A DNA stretch of 64,000 bases, taken from Bacillota bacterium (GTDB lineage: Bacteria; Bacillota; Clostridia; Christensenellales; Aristaeellaceae). The translations under genes and the position numbers were made by a program. The stretch's first letter is position 1. Each line of letters opens with the position of its first letter. Below the pieces are notes generated by a model. The model was not told where the DNA came from and searched no databases. It saw nothing but the letters and a program-made list of their open reading frames with translations. Positions 35,457-44,054 of the stretch are shown here, piece by piece. Location: the NCBI GenBank assembly GCA_023411395.1, contig JAEYOV010000076.1, positions 62,001 to 126,000 on the forward strand, given 5' to 3'.

Positions 35457-37007
35457 ATGGCCGAGAGAAATGTTCTGATCAGCCTCACCAATATGAAAAA
35501 ATACTTCCCGTTGAAAAAGACAAAGCTCTTCCAGCGGGAGCGGCTGTATGTAAAAGCAAACGACGGTATCTCCATCGATATTTTTGAAGGCGAAACCTTT
35601 GGGCTGGTAGGCGAAAGCGGCTGCGGAAAATCCACCCTGGGGCGGGTGCTGCTGCAGCTTTTCAGTCAGACCGACGGACGGACCATGTATTATGGCCGCA
35701 CCAGGGACGACCTGGCCCCGCGGTATGTGGCCCGGCTTTTGTCGCACCTGTCCCACCTGATCCAGCAGCAAAAGCATCTGGAGTCGGAACGGCAATCGCT
35801 GCAAAGCCAGTATGATTCCCTCCATGACGAAAAGGCCCGCTGGGCTTTGATTGACCGCCTTTCCGAAGCTACGAAAAAAGCCCGCGACCTGTACGCGGAC
35901 ATCGCCAAAATCGTAGGCGGTTTTGTGGCCTGCGGCGACCCGGAGGAGGTTTCCCGCGTATTTCTGGCGGAATACCATGTTTCCGTGGAATCGGCCAGGC
36001 TGCGGCGGGAATTGCGAGCGCTGGAAGCCATTTGCAGCAGCCTTTCCCATGAAGCGGAAGCGGATATATCACCCCGGCAAAAAGCTGCCGCGGCCAAACG
36101 TCTTTTAAAGATCCGGGGGCGCATACCGGCGGTCAAGCAGCAGCTCGAAGCAGCCGATGCGTGCCTGAAGGAAAACCGAAAGCAAGTGGAGGCCTTGCGC
36201 GCCCGTTTCCGCGGCAAGCCCGAGTTTGAGGAAAATGAAAAGTTGCTGGACAGCGGCATCGACCTGTCCCGCTTGACATCCGAGGAAATGCGCATCTTGC
36301 GCAAGGACCTGCAATTGATTTTTCAGGACCCCTATTCCTCGCTGAATCCCAGGATGACGGTGGGGCAATTGATTGGCGAAGGCCTTTTGGCTCATGATTT
36401 CTACCACAAAAGTTCCCCCAAGATGCAGGACTACATCCTGGATGTCATGGATAGCTGCGGCCTGGCCAACTACATGCTGCACCGCTACCCGCACCAGTTT
36501 TCCGGCGGGCAGCGCCAGCGCATCGGCATTGCCCGGGCCTTGGCGTTAAAGCCCCGGTTTGTGGTGTGCGACGAGGCCGTCAGCGCGCTGGACGTATCCA
36601 TCCAGTCCCAGGTACTCAACCTGCTGATGGACCTGAAGGAAAAGGAAAACCTGACATACCTGTTCATTTCCCACGACCTGTCGGTGATCAAGTATATCTC
36701 CGACCGCATCGGGGTGATGTATCTGGGAAACATGGTGGAACTGGCCACATCGGAAGAGCTGTTCCGCAATCCCCTGCACCCTTACACCGAAGCGCTTCTG
36801 GCGGCCATCCCCACCACCGACGTGGATGCCAGCCGTGACATCGTACCCATTGAGGGCGACATTCCCAGCGCCATCAAGCCGCCCAAGGGCTGCAAATTCC
36901 ATACCCGGTGCCGCTATGTGATGGATGTGTGCAGGCAGGTGACGCCTGAATTCAAGGAAATTTCACCCGGACACTGTGTGGCCTGCCATTTGAGGAATCC
37001 GATATGA
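35457..37007 (+). CDS. OppF/DppF-type ATPase with large coiled-coil insertion
   Basis: A 516-residue ATPase against about 320-330 for the family. The cassette starts normally (Walker A GESGCGKST, 52-60), reaches the strand before the Q-loop (GRTMYYG, 74-80), and is then interrupted by residues 81-268, a charged helical stretch rich in Arg, Glu, Gln and Leu that looks like an antiparallel coiled coil. The fold resumes at LTSEEMRILRKDLQLIFQDP (273-292), with signature FSGGQRQR (348-355), Walker B VVCDEAVSALD and ISHD. Catalytic residues are intact. The C-terminal HPYTEALLAAIP and Cys cluster are typical. ATG at 35457 after AAGGGGGAAAGG. Confidence 0.93.
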   Translation: MAERNVLISLTNMKKYFPLKKTKLFQRERLYVKANDGISIDIFEGETFGLVGESGCGKSTLGRVLLQLFSQTDGRTMYYGRTRDDLAPRYVARLLSHLSHLIQQQKHLESERQSLQSQYDSLHDEKARWALIDRLSEATKKARDLYADIAKIVGGFVACGDPEEVSRVFLAEYHVSVESARLRRELRALEAICSSLSHEAEADISPRQKAAAAKRLLKIRGRIPAVKQQLEAADACLKENRKQVEALRARFRGKPEFEENEKLLDSGIDLSRLTSEEMRILRKDLQLIFQDPYSSLNPRMTVGQLIGEGLLAHDFYHKSSPKMQDYILDVMDSCGLANYMLHRYPHQFSGGQRQRIGIARALALKPRFVVCDEAVSALDVSIQSQVLNLLMDLKEKENLTYLFISHDLSVIKYISDRIGVMYLGNMVELATSEELFRNPLHPYTEALLAAIPTTDVDASRDIVPIEGDIPSAIKPPKGCKFHTRCRYVMDVCRQVTPEFKEISPGHCVACHLRNPI

Positions 37008-37195
37008 ATTTTTTTAGCCGGCGCCTGAAGACGCCTATGAGCCGGGAAGAGGCTCAAAGGCGCATGCAAGCGATGGAAACGGAAAAAGGCGATATCCCCG
37101 CCATGATCATCGCCGCCTTATTGGTTTTCTTCCCGGCGGTTCTCCTGGCGGTGGGCGTTATCGTCGGTCTGGGCTGGCTTTTTATATTCCACTGA
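37004..37195 (+). CDS. Small single-span membrane protein in the Opp operon
   Basis: A 63-residue protein with a charged N-terminal half (SRREAQRRM-like, many Arg/Glu) and one strongly hydrophobic C-terminal segment (IPAMIIAALLVFFPAVLLAV onward). Its ATG overlaps the ATPase stop codon by 4 nt (ATGA), so it is translated with the operon. No family was recognised. It could be an accessory or assembly subunit of the unusual transporter; that is inference. Confidence 0.75.
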   Translation: MNFFSRRLKTPMSREEAQRRMQAMETEKGDIPAMIIAALLVFFPAVLLAVGVIVGLGWLFIFH

Positions 37196-37216
37196 TGCCA
37201 TGCGCCGCGAACTGCC

Positions 37217-37687
37217 TCAAAAATGCTCCTCGCTGCGTATCTTTCTCAGCTCACTGCGGCGGATGCCGCCTTCCCATTCCCTGCGCTCCCTGTCTGTTGT
37301 AAGTTCAAGGGGCGGCACGGGGGTGGGTTTTTGATTTTCATCCAGCGCCACCATCACAAGGTATGCCCGGTTCACCCGCTGCCTTTCGCCGTTCAGCGCC
37401 TCGGCAAACGTGTCCACCCGCACCTCCATGCTGGTATGGCCCACATAGGTTACACAGCCAGTCAATACGATGGTGGTGTTCAAATGGGCCGGCGCCTGAA
37501 ATTCCAGCCGGTCCACGGAGGCGGTGGTCACTTCCCGGCCGCTGTGGCGGCGGGCGGCCACGGCGGCCACCACGTCAATCCAGGCCATCAGCCTGCCGCC
37601 GAACAGGCGGTTGTAGCCGTTGATGTCCTCCGGCAGAACGATATGCACCTGCTCGGTACGGGAATCGGAAACCTTTTTAGGCGTCAT
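37217..37687 (-). CDS. Acyl-CoA thioesterase (hotdog fold)
   Basis: A 156-residue protein of the YciA/acyl-CoA hydrolase type. The motif NGYNRLFGGRLMAWIDVVAAVAARRHSG contains the conserved Gly-Gly and Asp of the active site, followed by VTTASVDRLEFQAPAHLNTTIVLTG. It would hydrolyse medium or long acyl-CoA in the cytoplasm. It overlaps the stop of the upstream gene by 11 nt, so the two are probably co-transcribed. The acyl specificity is unknown. Confidence 0.88.
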   Translation of the reverse strand: MTPKKVSDSRTEQVHIVLPEDINGYNRLFGGRLMAWIDVVAAVAARRHSGREVTTASVDRLEFQAPAHLNTTIVLTGCVTYVGHTSMEVRVDTFAEALNGERQRVNRAYLVMVALDENQKPTPVPPLELTTDRERREWEGGIRRSELRKIRSEEHF

Positions 37688-39140
37688 GGAGCATTCCTCC
37701 CGAAATCAAAGGCTGGCATAAAGACAGAAGCATGTGCTTTTTCTCCATGGGGTGCAGGGTAAACGCCTCGGGATATGTGTCCGCCAGGCACTTGAAAAGG
37801 CCGGCGTCCCCCGCCCCCAGCGCCGGATCCGGGCTGAGTACCGATGCGGTTTGCAATAACCATTCCATCTTTCCCCTGGGCACCACTACAAGCCCGGTGT
37901 CCATTTCGCCATCCACTTGTGCCAGATGGATCCTGTCATCCGCCAATGCGTCCCATACGAATACGGCAGACGGGTGAACGGGATGCTTTACATAATCCAT
38001 ATCGATCCAGCCATAATGGGTATGGGCGGGAAACTGATACGCGGCCTGGGCAATAAAATACGGCTTGCTCTTAAAAAACGCATCTTCGCTGTCATAGGCC
38101 GGCATCCCCTCTTCCCCTGCCTGCAGGCCATAAGTATTGGGCAATAGCCGCTGAAGCCGTTTGACGTATTCCAGAGGGCAATAACAGCATATGGACAGGC
38201 GTTTTGGCTCCGCGATATTTTCGAACAGCTTCAGATGGGCATCCAAAGGCATGGGGGGCGCATGCCTGCCCAGGGCCGTAGCCAGCATCACCCGGGCGGC
38301 GCCTGTTTCGCGCCGCCTGCGGAGGAATTGCCGCAGCCCGTCCGCCAGCGGAAGCTGCACGGGATAACGTCCGTCCGGTGTATAGATGCCAAGATATGCC
38401 CTGGCGTCCGCCTCCCGCTTGTCGAAAAAGACGCCGGCGGCTTGCTCAAACTCCGGCAGAATTTCCGTCCAATCCCCCGCCGGCAGGCTCTCCTCCGGGA
38501 AAACGGCGGATGAACTCCGGCACACCGAAGGCACACGCGGGACAAAAGCCGTAAAACCGCCGGCATAAGCATGCAGCGTAAGGGACAATGTGCCGGTGCC
38601 GTCCCAACCATTTTCCCATGCAATACGCATCCACTCCCCCGCCCCGAAGATAAGATCGGGGGACAGGAAAAACGTACGCGGAGGGCGGAGGGCATGCAGT
38701 GCTTTCATGCCGGGCGCCATTTGAAGCTCCCCGCCCGGCTTGAAGCCCCGCACAGCCGCCGCCCTTGGAATCCCGTCCGGGGACAAAACGCTTGTGAGCA
38801 GCGGCCTTTGTGCATCCGTCTGGTGAAGGGAGGCCAGCAGCCTTTGATCCCAGTCCGGCATAAAAACAGCTTCGGCAGTAATCTGCAGGGCGTAATCCTG
38901 GCCGCCGTACAGGCTGTATACGGTCTGCCAGGCATCTTTTGGGGCAAGACCTTCCCCGGTCATCAGCCTTAAGGAGGCAGGCCCTGCGGCCTGAAAAAAG
39001 GGCGACGGATCGGTGTTTTCTTTTGGACAGACGCCAAAGGCAAGGCGGCCGGGCCCGGCGGCCTTTTTCACCGCGTCCCTCACGGCATCCAGGCACCTTA
39101 AAGCGCTGCCGCCCGCGATGCCGATAAAGATCCCTTTCAT
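37677..39140 (-). CDS. Putative two-domain glycan-related protein (GlcNAc-transferase-like plus HtrL/YibB-like)
   Basis: A 487-residue protein without signal peptide. The N-terminal half (GIFIGIAGGSALRCL; YGGQDYALQITAEAVFMPDWDQRLLASL) resembles the GlcNAc (GT60-like) glycosyltransferase family, with QITAEAVF in the place of that family's Q-D-S-H-T strand, so the metal-binding residues appear changed. The C-terminal half (FFKSKPYFIAQAAYQFPAH; YGWIDMDYVKHP; MDTGLVVVPR) resembles the HtrL/YibB family. The ATG at 39140 follows a GGGAGGA site; the frame is open upstream. Family assignments are by eye and tentative. Confidence 0.5.
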   Translation of the reverse strand: MKGIFIGIAGGSALRCLDAVRDAVKKAAGPGRLAFGVCPKENTDPSPFFQAAGPASLRLMTGEGLAPKDAWQTVYSLYGGQDYALQITAEAVFMPDWDQRLLASLHQTDAQRPLLTSVLSPDGIPRAAAVRGFKPGGELQMAPGMKALHALRPPRTFFLSPDLIFGAGEWMRIAWENGWDGTGTLSLTLHAYAGGFTAFVPRVPSVCRSSSAVFPEESLPAGDWTEILPEFEQAAGVFFDKREADARAYLGIYTPDGRYPVQLPLADGLRQFLRRRRETGAARVMLATALGRHAPPMPLDAHLKLFENIAEPKRLSICCYCPLEYVKRLQRLLPNTYGLQAGEEGMPAYDSEDAFFKSKPYFIAQAAYQFPAHTHYGWIDMDYVKHPVHPSAVFVWDALADDRIHLAQVDGEMDTGLVVVPRGKMEWLLQTASVLSPDPALGAGDAGLFKCLADTYPEAFTLHPMEKKHMLLSLCQPLISGGMLHDA

Positions 39141-39239
39141 GCGTCCTCCCGTCAGATGATTTTCCCTATTATACCTTTCAGTTTTGCGTGCGTCAACAAA
39201 GCATGACAAAAATAAAACAAAGGAAATTCAGGCGGTATC

Positions 39240-39268
39240 TTGAAAGAAGACGGCTTGTCCTGTACAAT
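39240..39268 (+). promoter_or_regulatory. Promoter of gdhA
   Basis: TTGAAA (39240-39245), a 17-nt spacer and TACAAT (39263-39268). The leader contains an 8-bp hairpin (GGCGCAAC 39307-39314 with GTTGCGCC 39327-39334) close to the ribosome site. Confidence 0.7.
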
Positions 39269-39360
39269 GTGTGCTGTCTAATATCTTGATATTTAGCCGT
39301 TTCAAAGGCGCAACGGCCTTGGTTTTGTTGCGCCCCCTACAATGAAAGGAGCGCTTTTTT

Positions 39361-40698
39361 GTGCCCAGCTATGCCATGCGGATTCTCAACGGTCTTCAAA
39401 GCCGCAACGCCCATGAACCGGAATTTCTGCAAGCAGCCCTGGAAATCATGACCACACTGGATCCGGTAATCCAACGTCATCCCGAATATGAGCTTACCGG
39501 GCTGCTGGAACGGCTGGTAGAGCCGGAGCGTGCCATCACCTTCCGCGTGCCCTGGGTGGACGACGCAGGCCGCGTGCAGGTAAACCGGGGCTACCGGGTA
39601 CAGTTCAACAGTGCACTGGGCCCCATCAAGGGCGGACTCCGGCTGCACCCCAGCGTGAACCTGTCCATCATCAAATTTCTGGGTTTTGAGCAGATTTTCA
39701 AGAACAGCCTCACGGGCCTGCCCATTGGCGGTGGCAAGGGCGGCAGCGATTTTGACCCCAAGGGCAAGAGTGACATTGAGGTGATGCGCTTTTGCCAGAG
39801 CTTCATGACGGAGCTGTACCGTCACATCGGCCAGAATGTTGACGTACCCGCAGGGGACATCGGTGTGGGCGCCCGCGAGATCGGGTATATGTTTGGCCAA
39901 TATAAGCGTCTCACCGGCCTGTATGAGGGCGTGCTCACCGGCAAGGGCCTCCCCTATGGCGGCAGCCTGGGCCGCACGGAGGCCACGGGCTTTGGCCTGT
40001 GCTATTTTACCCAGGAAATGATGCGCCATCACGGCCATGATGTAAGCGGCAAGCGGGTGGTCATCTCCGGCTCGGGGAACGTAGCCATCTATGCCGCAAA
40101 AAAGATCACGCAAATGGGTGGCCTGGTGGTGGCCATGAGCGATTCCGACGGGTATATTGTGGACGAAAAGGGTATCGATCTTGAGCTCGTGAAGGAAATC
40201 AAAGAGGTCAGGCGCGGGCGCATCCGGGAATACATAGAAAGCCTGCCCCATGCCGTCTACACACCCGACTTCCGCGGCATCTGGACGGTGCCGTGTGAAA
40301 TTGCACTGCCCTGCGCCACGCAAAACGAGCTGGATGCGGAAGGAGCAAGGGTACTGGTGCACAATGGCGTCATTGCCGTAGCCGAAGGCGCCAATATGCC
40401 CTGCACCCTGGAGGCCGCCCATATCTTCCAGCAGAACAATGTTCTCTTTGGGCCCGGCAAGGCGGCCAACGCCGGCGGCGTAGCCGTCAGCGCCCTGGAA
40501 ATGAGTCAAAACAGCCTGCGCCTTTCCTGGACCTTTGAGGAAGTGGATGCCAAGCTGTACAACATCATGAAAAACATCTTCCAAAAGTCTGCCGAAGCCG
40601 CCCAAGCCTACGGCGTGGAGGGCAATTACATCGCAGGGGCCAACATCGCCGGTTTCCTCAAGGTGGCCGAGGCCATGCTGGCTCAAGGCGCGGTATGA
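39361..40698 (+). CDS. gdhA: Glutamate dehydrogenase (hexameric, probably NADP-linked)
   Basis: Interconverts glutamate and 2-oxoglutarate plus ammonia. The 445-residue length fits the hexameric class. Conserved blocks: GPIKGGLRLHPSVNLSIIKF with the substrate Lys, GLPIGGGKGGSDFDPKGKSD with the catalytic Lys, PAGDIGVGAREIGYMFGQY, and the nucleotide-binding VISGSGNVAIYAA. A GTG start at 39361, with AAAGGAG 9 nt upstream, is favoured over the ATG 15 nt later. Confidence 0.95.
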   Translation: MPSYAMRILNGLQSRNAHEPEFLQAALEIMTTLDPVIQRHPEYELTGLLERLVEPERAITFRVPWVDDAGRVQVNRGYRVQFNSALGPIKGGLRLHPSVNLSIIKFLGFEQIFKNSLTGLPIGGGKGGSDFDPKGKSDIEVMRFCQSFMTELYRHIGQNVDVPAGDIGVGAREIGYMFGQYKRLTGLYEGVLTGKGLPYGGSLGRTEATGFGLCYFTQEMMRHHGHDVSGKRVVISGSGNVAIYAAKKITQMGGLVVAMSDSDGYIVDEKGIDLELVKEIKEVRRGRIREYIESLPHAVYTPDFRGIWTVPCEIALPCATQNELDAEGARVLVHNGVIAVAEGANMPCTLEAAHIFQQNNVLFGPGKAANAGGVAVSALEMSQNSLRLSWTFEEVDAKLYNIMKNIFQKSAEAAQAYGVEGNYIAGANIAGFLKVAEAMLAQGAV

Positions 40699-41606
40699 TC
40701 CAGGGACTCCTCTGAATCTGGCTCAATCGACGCATTGCGAACGAGAGTTCGCAACCCCGGCGGCTCAATCGTCGCATCGCATCGCTTCCGCTTGCGCTGC
40801 TCGTTTCGCTCGCTTCCTCCGCTTCGCTTTATCCGCCACTGGCGGCGCTCAGCTTCGGAACCCGTTTCGCCAGCTTCCTCCCCCGACGGCTCAATCGGCG
40901 CGGTGTTCGCCGCACCCCGCCTGCCGTAGGGCGGGGGCTTGCTCCCACCGCTTGTTTCGCCGTTTCCTCCACCTCACTTCATCCGCCACTGGCGGCGTTC
41001 GGTTTCGGAACCTCGCTTCATCCGCCGCTGGCGGCGCTTCGGCTTCGGAGCCCTGGGAACCCCGCCAAAGGGATACATCCCTTTGGGTTCCCCTAATGGA
41101 AAACGAATAAAAGAACTCTTTCAGAGTGCAATATTGGCCGAGACTCGCAGGGACCATATACAGCTGTCCCTGCGAGTAAGCTTTTGGAGATTTCAAGGAA
41201 CCTTATGCTTTGAGCAGGGATGCAGGGGCTGTTGCACTAATCTCATAATGGTGTAAGTATGCAAGAAGAGGACATCCGAAGGTTTCCAAAGGCTCCGAAA
41301 TCCCGACCCCGCCTGTGGCGGGAATGGGAGGGATGGAGGAGGCCCACGAAAAGGAGCAGCGCGAGCGGCAGCGAGACAATGCGACTATTGAGCGGGCTGG
41401 ACTGACCGGAAAGCCCTTTGGTCGTACACGCAGGCGTGAAATTCTTCCCTCAAATCTTAGAATAAAGTTGTACTATTATTAATCATCCTAAATATGGGGA
41501 TTCTCAAGGGGCTTTGTCTCTTGAGCAGGGATGCAAGGGACAGAGTCCCTTGCCTGGATCGTTGTATCATGGTATACTGCTATTATTGAAAAATCTGGGA
41601 GGAAGC
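40699..41606. repeat. Repeat array between gdhA and the VanY gene
   Basis: About 900 bp without a credible gene. It holds three cores of the dispersed repeat in one direction (40833-40845, 40983-40995, 41022-41034) and one in the other (41309-41321). It also has a hairpin at 41054-41082 (GGGAACCC/GGGTTCCC), an 11-bp stem ACTCGCAGGGA/TCCCTGCGAGT (41143-41177), and two copies of TTGAGCAGGGATGCA (41210-41224, 41521-41535). Confidence 0.7.
41550..41578 (+). promoter_or_regulatory. Promoter of the VanY-type gene
   Basis: TTGCCT (41550-41555), a 17-nt spacer and TATACT (41573-41578), 28 nt before the start codon. The hairpin GCAAGGGAC/GTCCCTTGC (41533-41553) ends in the -35 box. Confidence 0.55.
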
Positions 41607-42692
41607 ATGCGCAGCGACAGACGAAAAAAAAGGCGGAGCATTCCTCAGATCATCGGCTATGTGCTGCTTTGCATATTGTTGGTAGCCATCGGCTGGCTGG
41701 GCGCCAATGTGCTTAACCTGTCCGGGCGCACGGCGGAAGAAATGAGTCTAACGCCCACGCCGGCCCCATCCGCCGGGTTTATCCAATTGGTGACGTGGGA
41801 TCCCAGCCTGCCCACGCCCACGCCAACCGAGCAGATGCTGCGCAACGGCGCCAAGGGCGAGGAAGTGGAAAAGCTGCAATCGCGCTTGAAGGAGCTGGGC
41901 TTTTATGAAGGTGAGGTGGACGGCCAGTTCGGCAACGGCACAAAAGCTGCCGTCATGCTGTTCCAGGCGCAGCACGGGCTGGAAGCCGACGGAATTGTAG
42001 GCCCTGCAACCAAGGAGCTTGTTTATTCCGATCAGGCAAAACGGATCGTTATCACTCCTACCCCGCCGCCCACGCCGACGCCGGACCCCAACAGCTCCAT
42101 CGCCGCGGGGCGTCCCATTCTTGTGAACAGGCAAAACCTTATTCCGGAGAACTACAAGCCCCGCCAACTGGTGTACATGCGGCAGGAATGCCCCAGCGAT
42201 ATCGTCACCATCAAGGGCAGCGAAATCCAGGGAGAAAAAGAAGCCGTGGATGCGCTTGTCACCATGCTCCGCGCCGCCCATAACGACGGCATCACCGTCT
42301 GGCAGGTGAGCGCGGGATACAGGTCCATTGGTTACCAGCAGCAATTGTTTGACAATCAGGTGAAGGCCTATATAGCTGATGGCAAAAGCCGCTCGGACGC
42401 CATTTCCGCCACACGGCTCACCGTGGCCGACGCCGGCGCCAGCGAGCACCACACCGGGCTGGCCTTTGACATCACCGTGCCCGGCACCACCTTCAAAGGA
42501 ACCAAACAGGCGCTGTGGCTCAGCGCCCACTGCTGGGACTTTGGCTTCATCATCCGCTATGAGGAGGATAAGCAAAAGATCACCGGCTTCATCGCGGAAC
42601 CCTGGCACATCCGTTATGTGGGTCTGCCCCACAGCACCATCATGCGGGACAACGCATGGGCGCTGGAAGAATATTTGGAGCAAAAGTTCTGA
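41607..42692 (+). CDS. VanY-type D-alanyl-D-alanine carboxypeptidase with PG-binding domain
   Basis: A 361-residue membrane-anchored wall enzyme. After an N-terminal membrane helix (IIGYVLLCILLVAIGWLGA) comes a peptidoglycan-binding domain (GAKGEEVEKLQSRLKELGFYEG onward), a Pro/Thr linker (TPTPPPTPTPDPN) and a VanY domain with the zinc-site motifs SEHHTGLAFDI and WHIRYVG. It trims D-Ala from stem peptides outside the cell. The ATG at 41607 has a GGGAGGA site. Confidence 0.93.
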   Translation: MRSDRRKKRRSIPQIIGYVLLCILLVAIGWLGANVLNLSGRTAEEMSLTPTPAPSAGFIQLVTWDPSLPTPTPTEQMLRNGAKGEEVEKLQSRLKELGFYEGEVDGQFGNGTKAAVMLFQAQHGLEADGIVGPATKELVYSDQAKRIVITPTPPPTPTPDPNSSIAAGRPILVNRQNLIPENYKPRQLVYMRQECPSDIVTIKGSEIQGEKEAVDALVTMLRAAHNDGITVWQVSAGYRSIGYQQQLFDNQVKAYIADGKSRSDAISATRLTVADAGASEHHTGLAFDITVPGTTFKGTKQALWLSAHCWDFGFIIRYEEDKQKITGFIAEPWHIRYVGLPHSTIMRDNAWALEEYLEQKF

Positions 42693-42711
42693 TCATATCG
42701 GTGACAAAAGC

Positions 42712-42744
42712 AGCCGCCTCCATATAAATGGAAGCGGCTTTTTT
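42712..42744 (+). terminator. Terminator after the VanY-type gene
   Basis: AGCCGC-C-TCCAT pairs with ATGGA-A-GCGGCT, followed by TTTTT. It also lies between this gene and the convergent MacB-like gene. Confidence 0.75.
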
Positions 42745-42772
42745 CTATTGCGTCCTGCAAGCGGTATGCTGT

Positions 42773-44035
42773 TTATAATTCCAAGGACGAGGTTGTGTTT
42801 GAGCCCTTTATGTCATCCATCGTCCGTTTCCGCCTTGCCCACCACCTGACCCACACCGCCGTCACGGATAATGCGGCCCCGGCGCTGAACCAGGCTACCA
42901 GTATGCCATGGAACCGGATACGGCTGAGTTCTGTACTGCGCAATTCCTGCAGCCGGGACGCGCTTTGCCATACCCGCCAGAAGGCGGTTTGGATATCCTT
43001 CCATTCCACCAGGATGGCCGGTATCCATTCGGTGAAGGTATACACCGGCTCCACAAGATACGTGATCAGCCAGGAGATGAACAGAGTCAATCCGCCATAT
43101 CCCACAGACAGCGCCAATATCCCAATGGTGAGGCGCGGCATCAGCTTGACCGCGTACTGCCTTGAAAGCCGCTGCCTGTAATCGGCAAAGAAGCGTTTGA
43201 ACTGGCCGTTCCAGATGGATAGCAGCCGGAAGAATACTGCCGCGCCCGCAAAGAACAGAAGCACCCTTACGGGCAGCATGGCCCCCATGGCTTCCTTGCC
43301 AAGGTCGATGAGCGTTCCGCCCGTTTTCCAGCTTTCCATGGCTGTTGCAAAGGTGGACCGCGCCCCCGCGCCGGAGATGGGTCTGGCCGTCACCTGCAAG
43401 GCCTGCAACTGGACCTCTTTGTCCCACAGATAGGCCAAAGGGACATACGCGCCGTAATCCTCACTGTCGCCAACGGTTTTCGTGTGCCTCAAAATGCCTA
43501 CTACCGTAAACTTTACGCCGGAGACGGTCACGCTGCGGCCAATGGGCTGCGCGATCTTGAAAAGGGCCAGGGCCAATTGCTCATCCAGGAGAATGACATC
43601 CGCGCCCTTTTTTAATTCTTCCGGATAAAGCAACCGCCCAAAGTGCAGATATTGCGGTGCAAGCTTGTATGCGTTCTCATTAAGGGCGGTAAGCCTGGCC
43701 TGCTTCGTTTCCTCCGTATCGGCGGTAAAGCTGGCTTTTTCCAAAATGCCGGTCATGGTGTATGTTTCCATGATGCCGCTCCAGTTTTCAGCGGCAGTTT
43801 TCAGGCTTTCCCACAGCGTCAATGCTGCCTGGTTAGGCTTTGCGGCCGGCGTATCTTCCTGGCCTTCCTCCTGGCCCTGCTGCTGATTCTGCTGCTGGTC
43901 ATTGGGCTCCATCTGCGGAGCGGGTATCAGGTACTGCAGGTCACCACCCACGGCGGCAATCGATACCGCCGACCATGCCAGCACGGCGGCGCAGAGAAAA
44001 AGCATCAGATAGCTCCGTAACTTTTTTTCCTTCAT
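42773..44035 (-). CDS. MacB/FtsX-like membrane protein
   Basis: A 420-residue protein with TM1 (10-30), a Gln/Glu-rich linker (44-60), an extracytoplasmic domain resembling the MacB periplasmic core (DVILLDEQLALALFKIAQPIGRSVTVSGVKFTVVGILRHT, 146-185), and three C-terminal helices (about 252-273, 302-327, 378-398). This is the MacB topology, yet no cognate ATPase is encoded in the window. It is the last gene of the importer-like operon, 19 nt after the HlyD-like gene, with a GGAAGGAG site. Confidence 0.65.
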   Translation of the reverse strand: MKEKKLRSYLMLFLCAAVLAWSAVSIAAVGGDLQYLIPAPQMEPNDQQQNQQQGQEEGQEDTPAAKPNQAALTLWESLKTAAENWSGIMETYTMTGILEKASFTADTEETKQARLTALNENAYKLAPQYLHFGRLLYPEELKKGADVILLDEQLALALFKIAQPIGRSVTVSGVKFTVVGILRHTKTVGDSEDYGAYVPLAYLWDKEVQLQALQVTARPISGAGARSTFATAMESWKTGGTLIDLGKEAMGAMLPVRVLLFFAGAAVFFRLLSIWNGQFKRFFADYRQRLSRQYAVKLMPRLTIGILALSVGYGGLTLFISWLITYLVEPVYTFTEWIPAILVEWKDIQTAFWRVWQSASRLQELRSTELSRIRFHGILVAWFSAGAALSVTAVWVRWWARRKRTMDDIKGSNTTSSLEL

Positions 44036-44054
44036 GGCGTCTCCTTCCGGCCGC

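Noticed and set aside
36565..36605. Defective Walker B in the OppF-type ATPase (CDEAVSALD)
   Set aside because: The usual Pro is replaced by Ala, but the Asp-Glu pair and D-loop remain, so loss of activity is not supported.
40717..41050. CRISPR-like array
   Set aside because: Repeat units vary in length and spacing and no unique spacers of constant size occur; no cas genes are near.
40939..41256. 105-residue open frame in the repeat array
   Set aside because: It is composed of translated dispersed repeats and hairpin arms and lacks a ribosome site.
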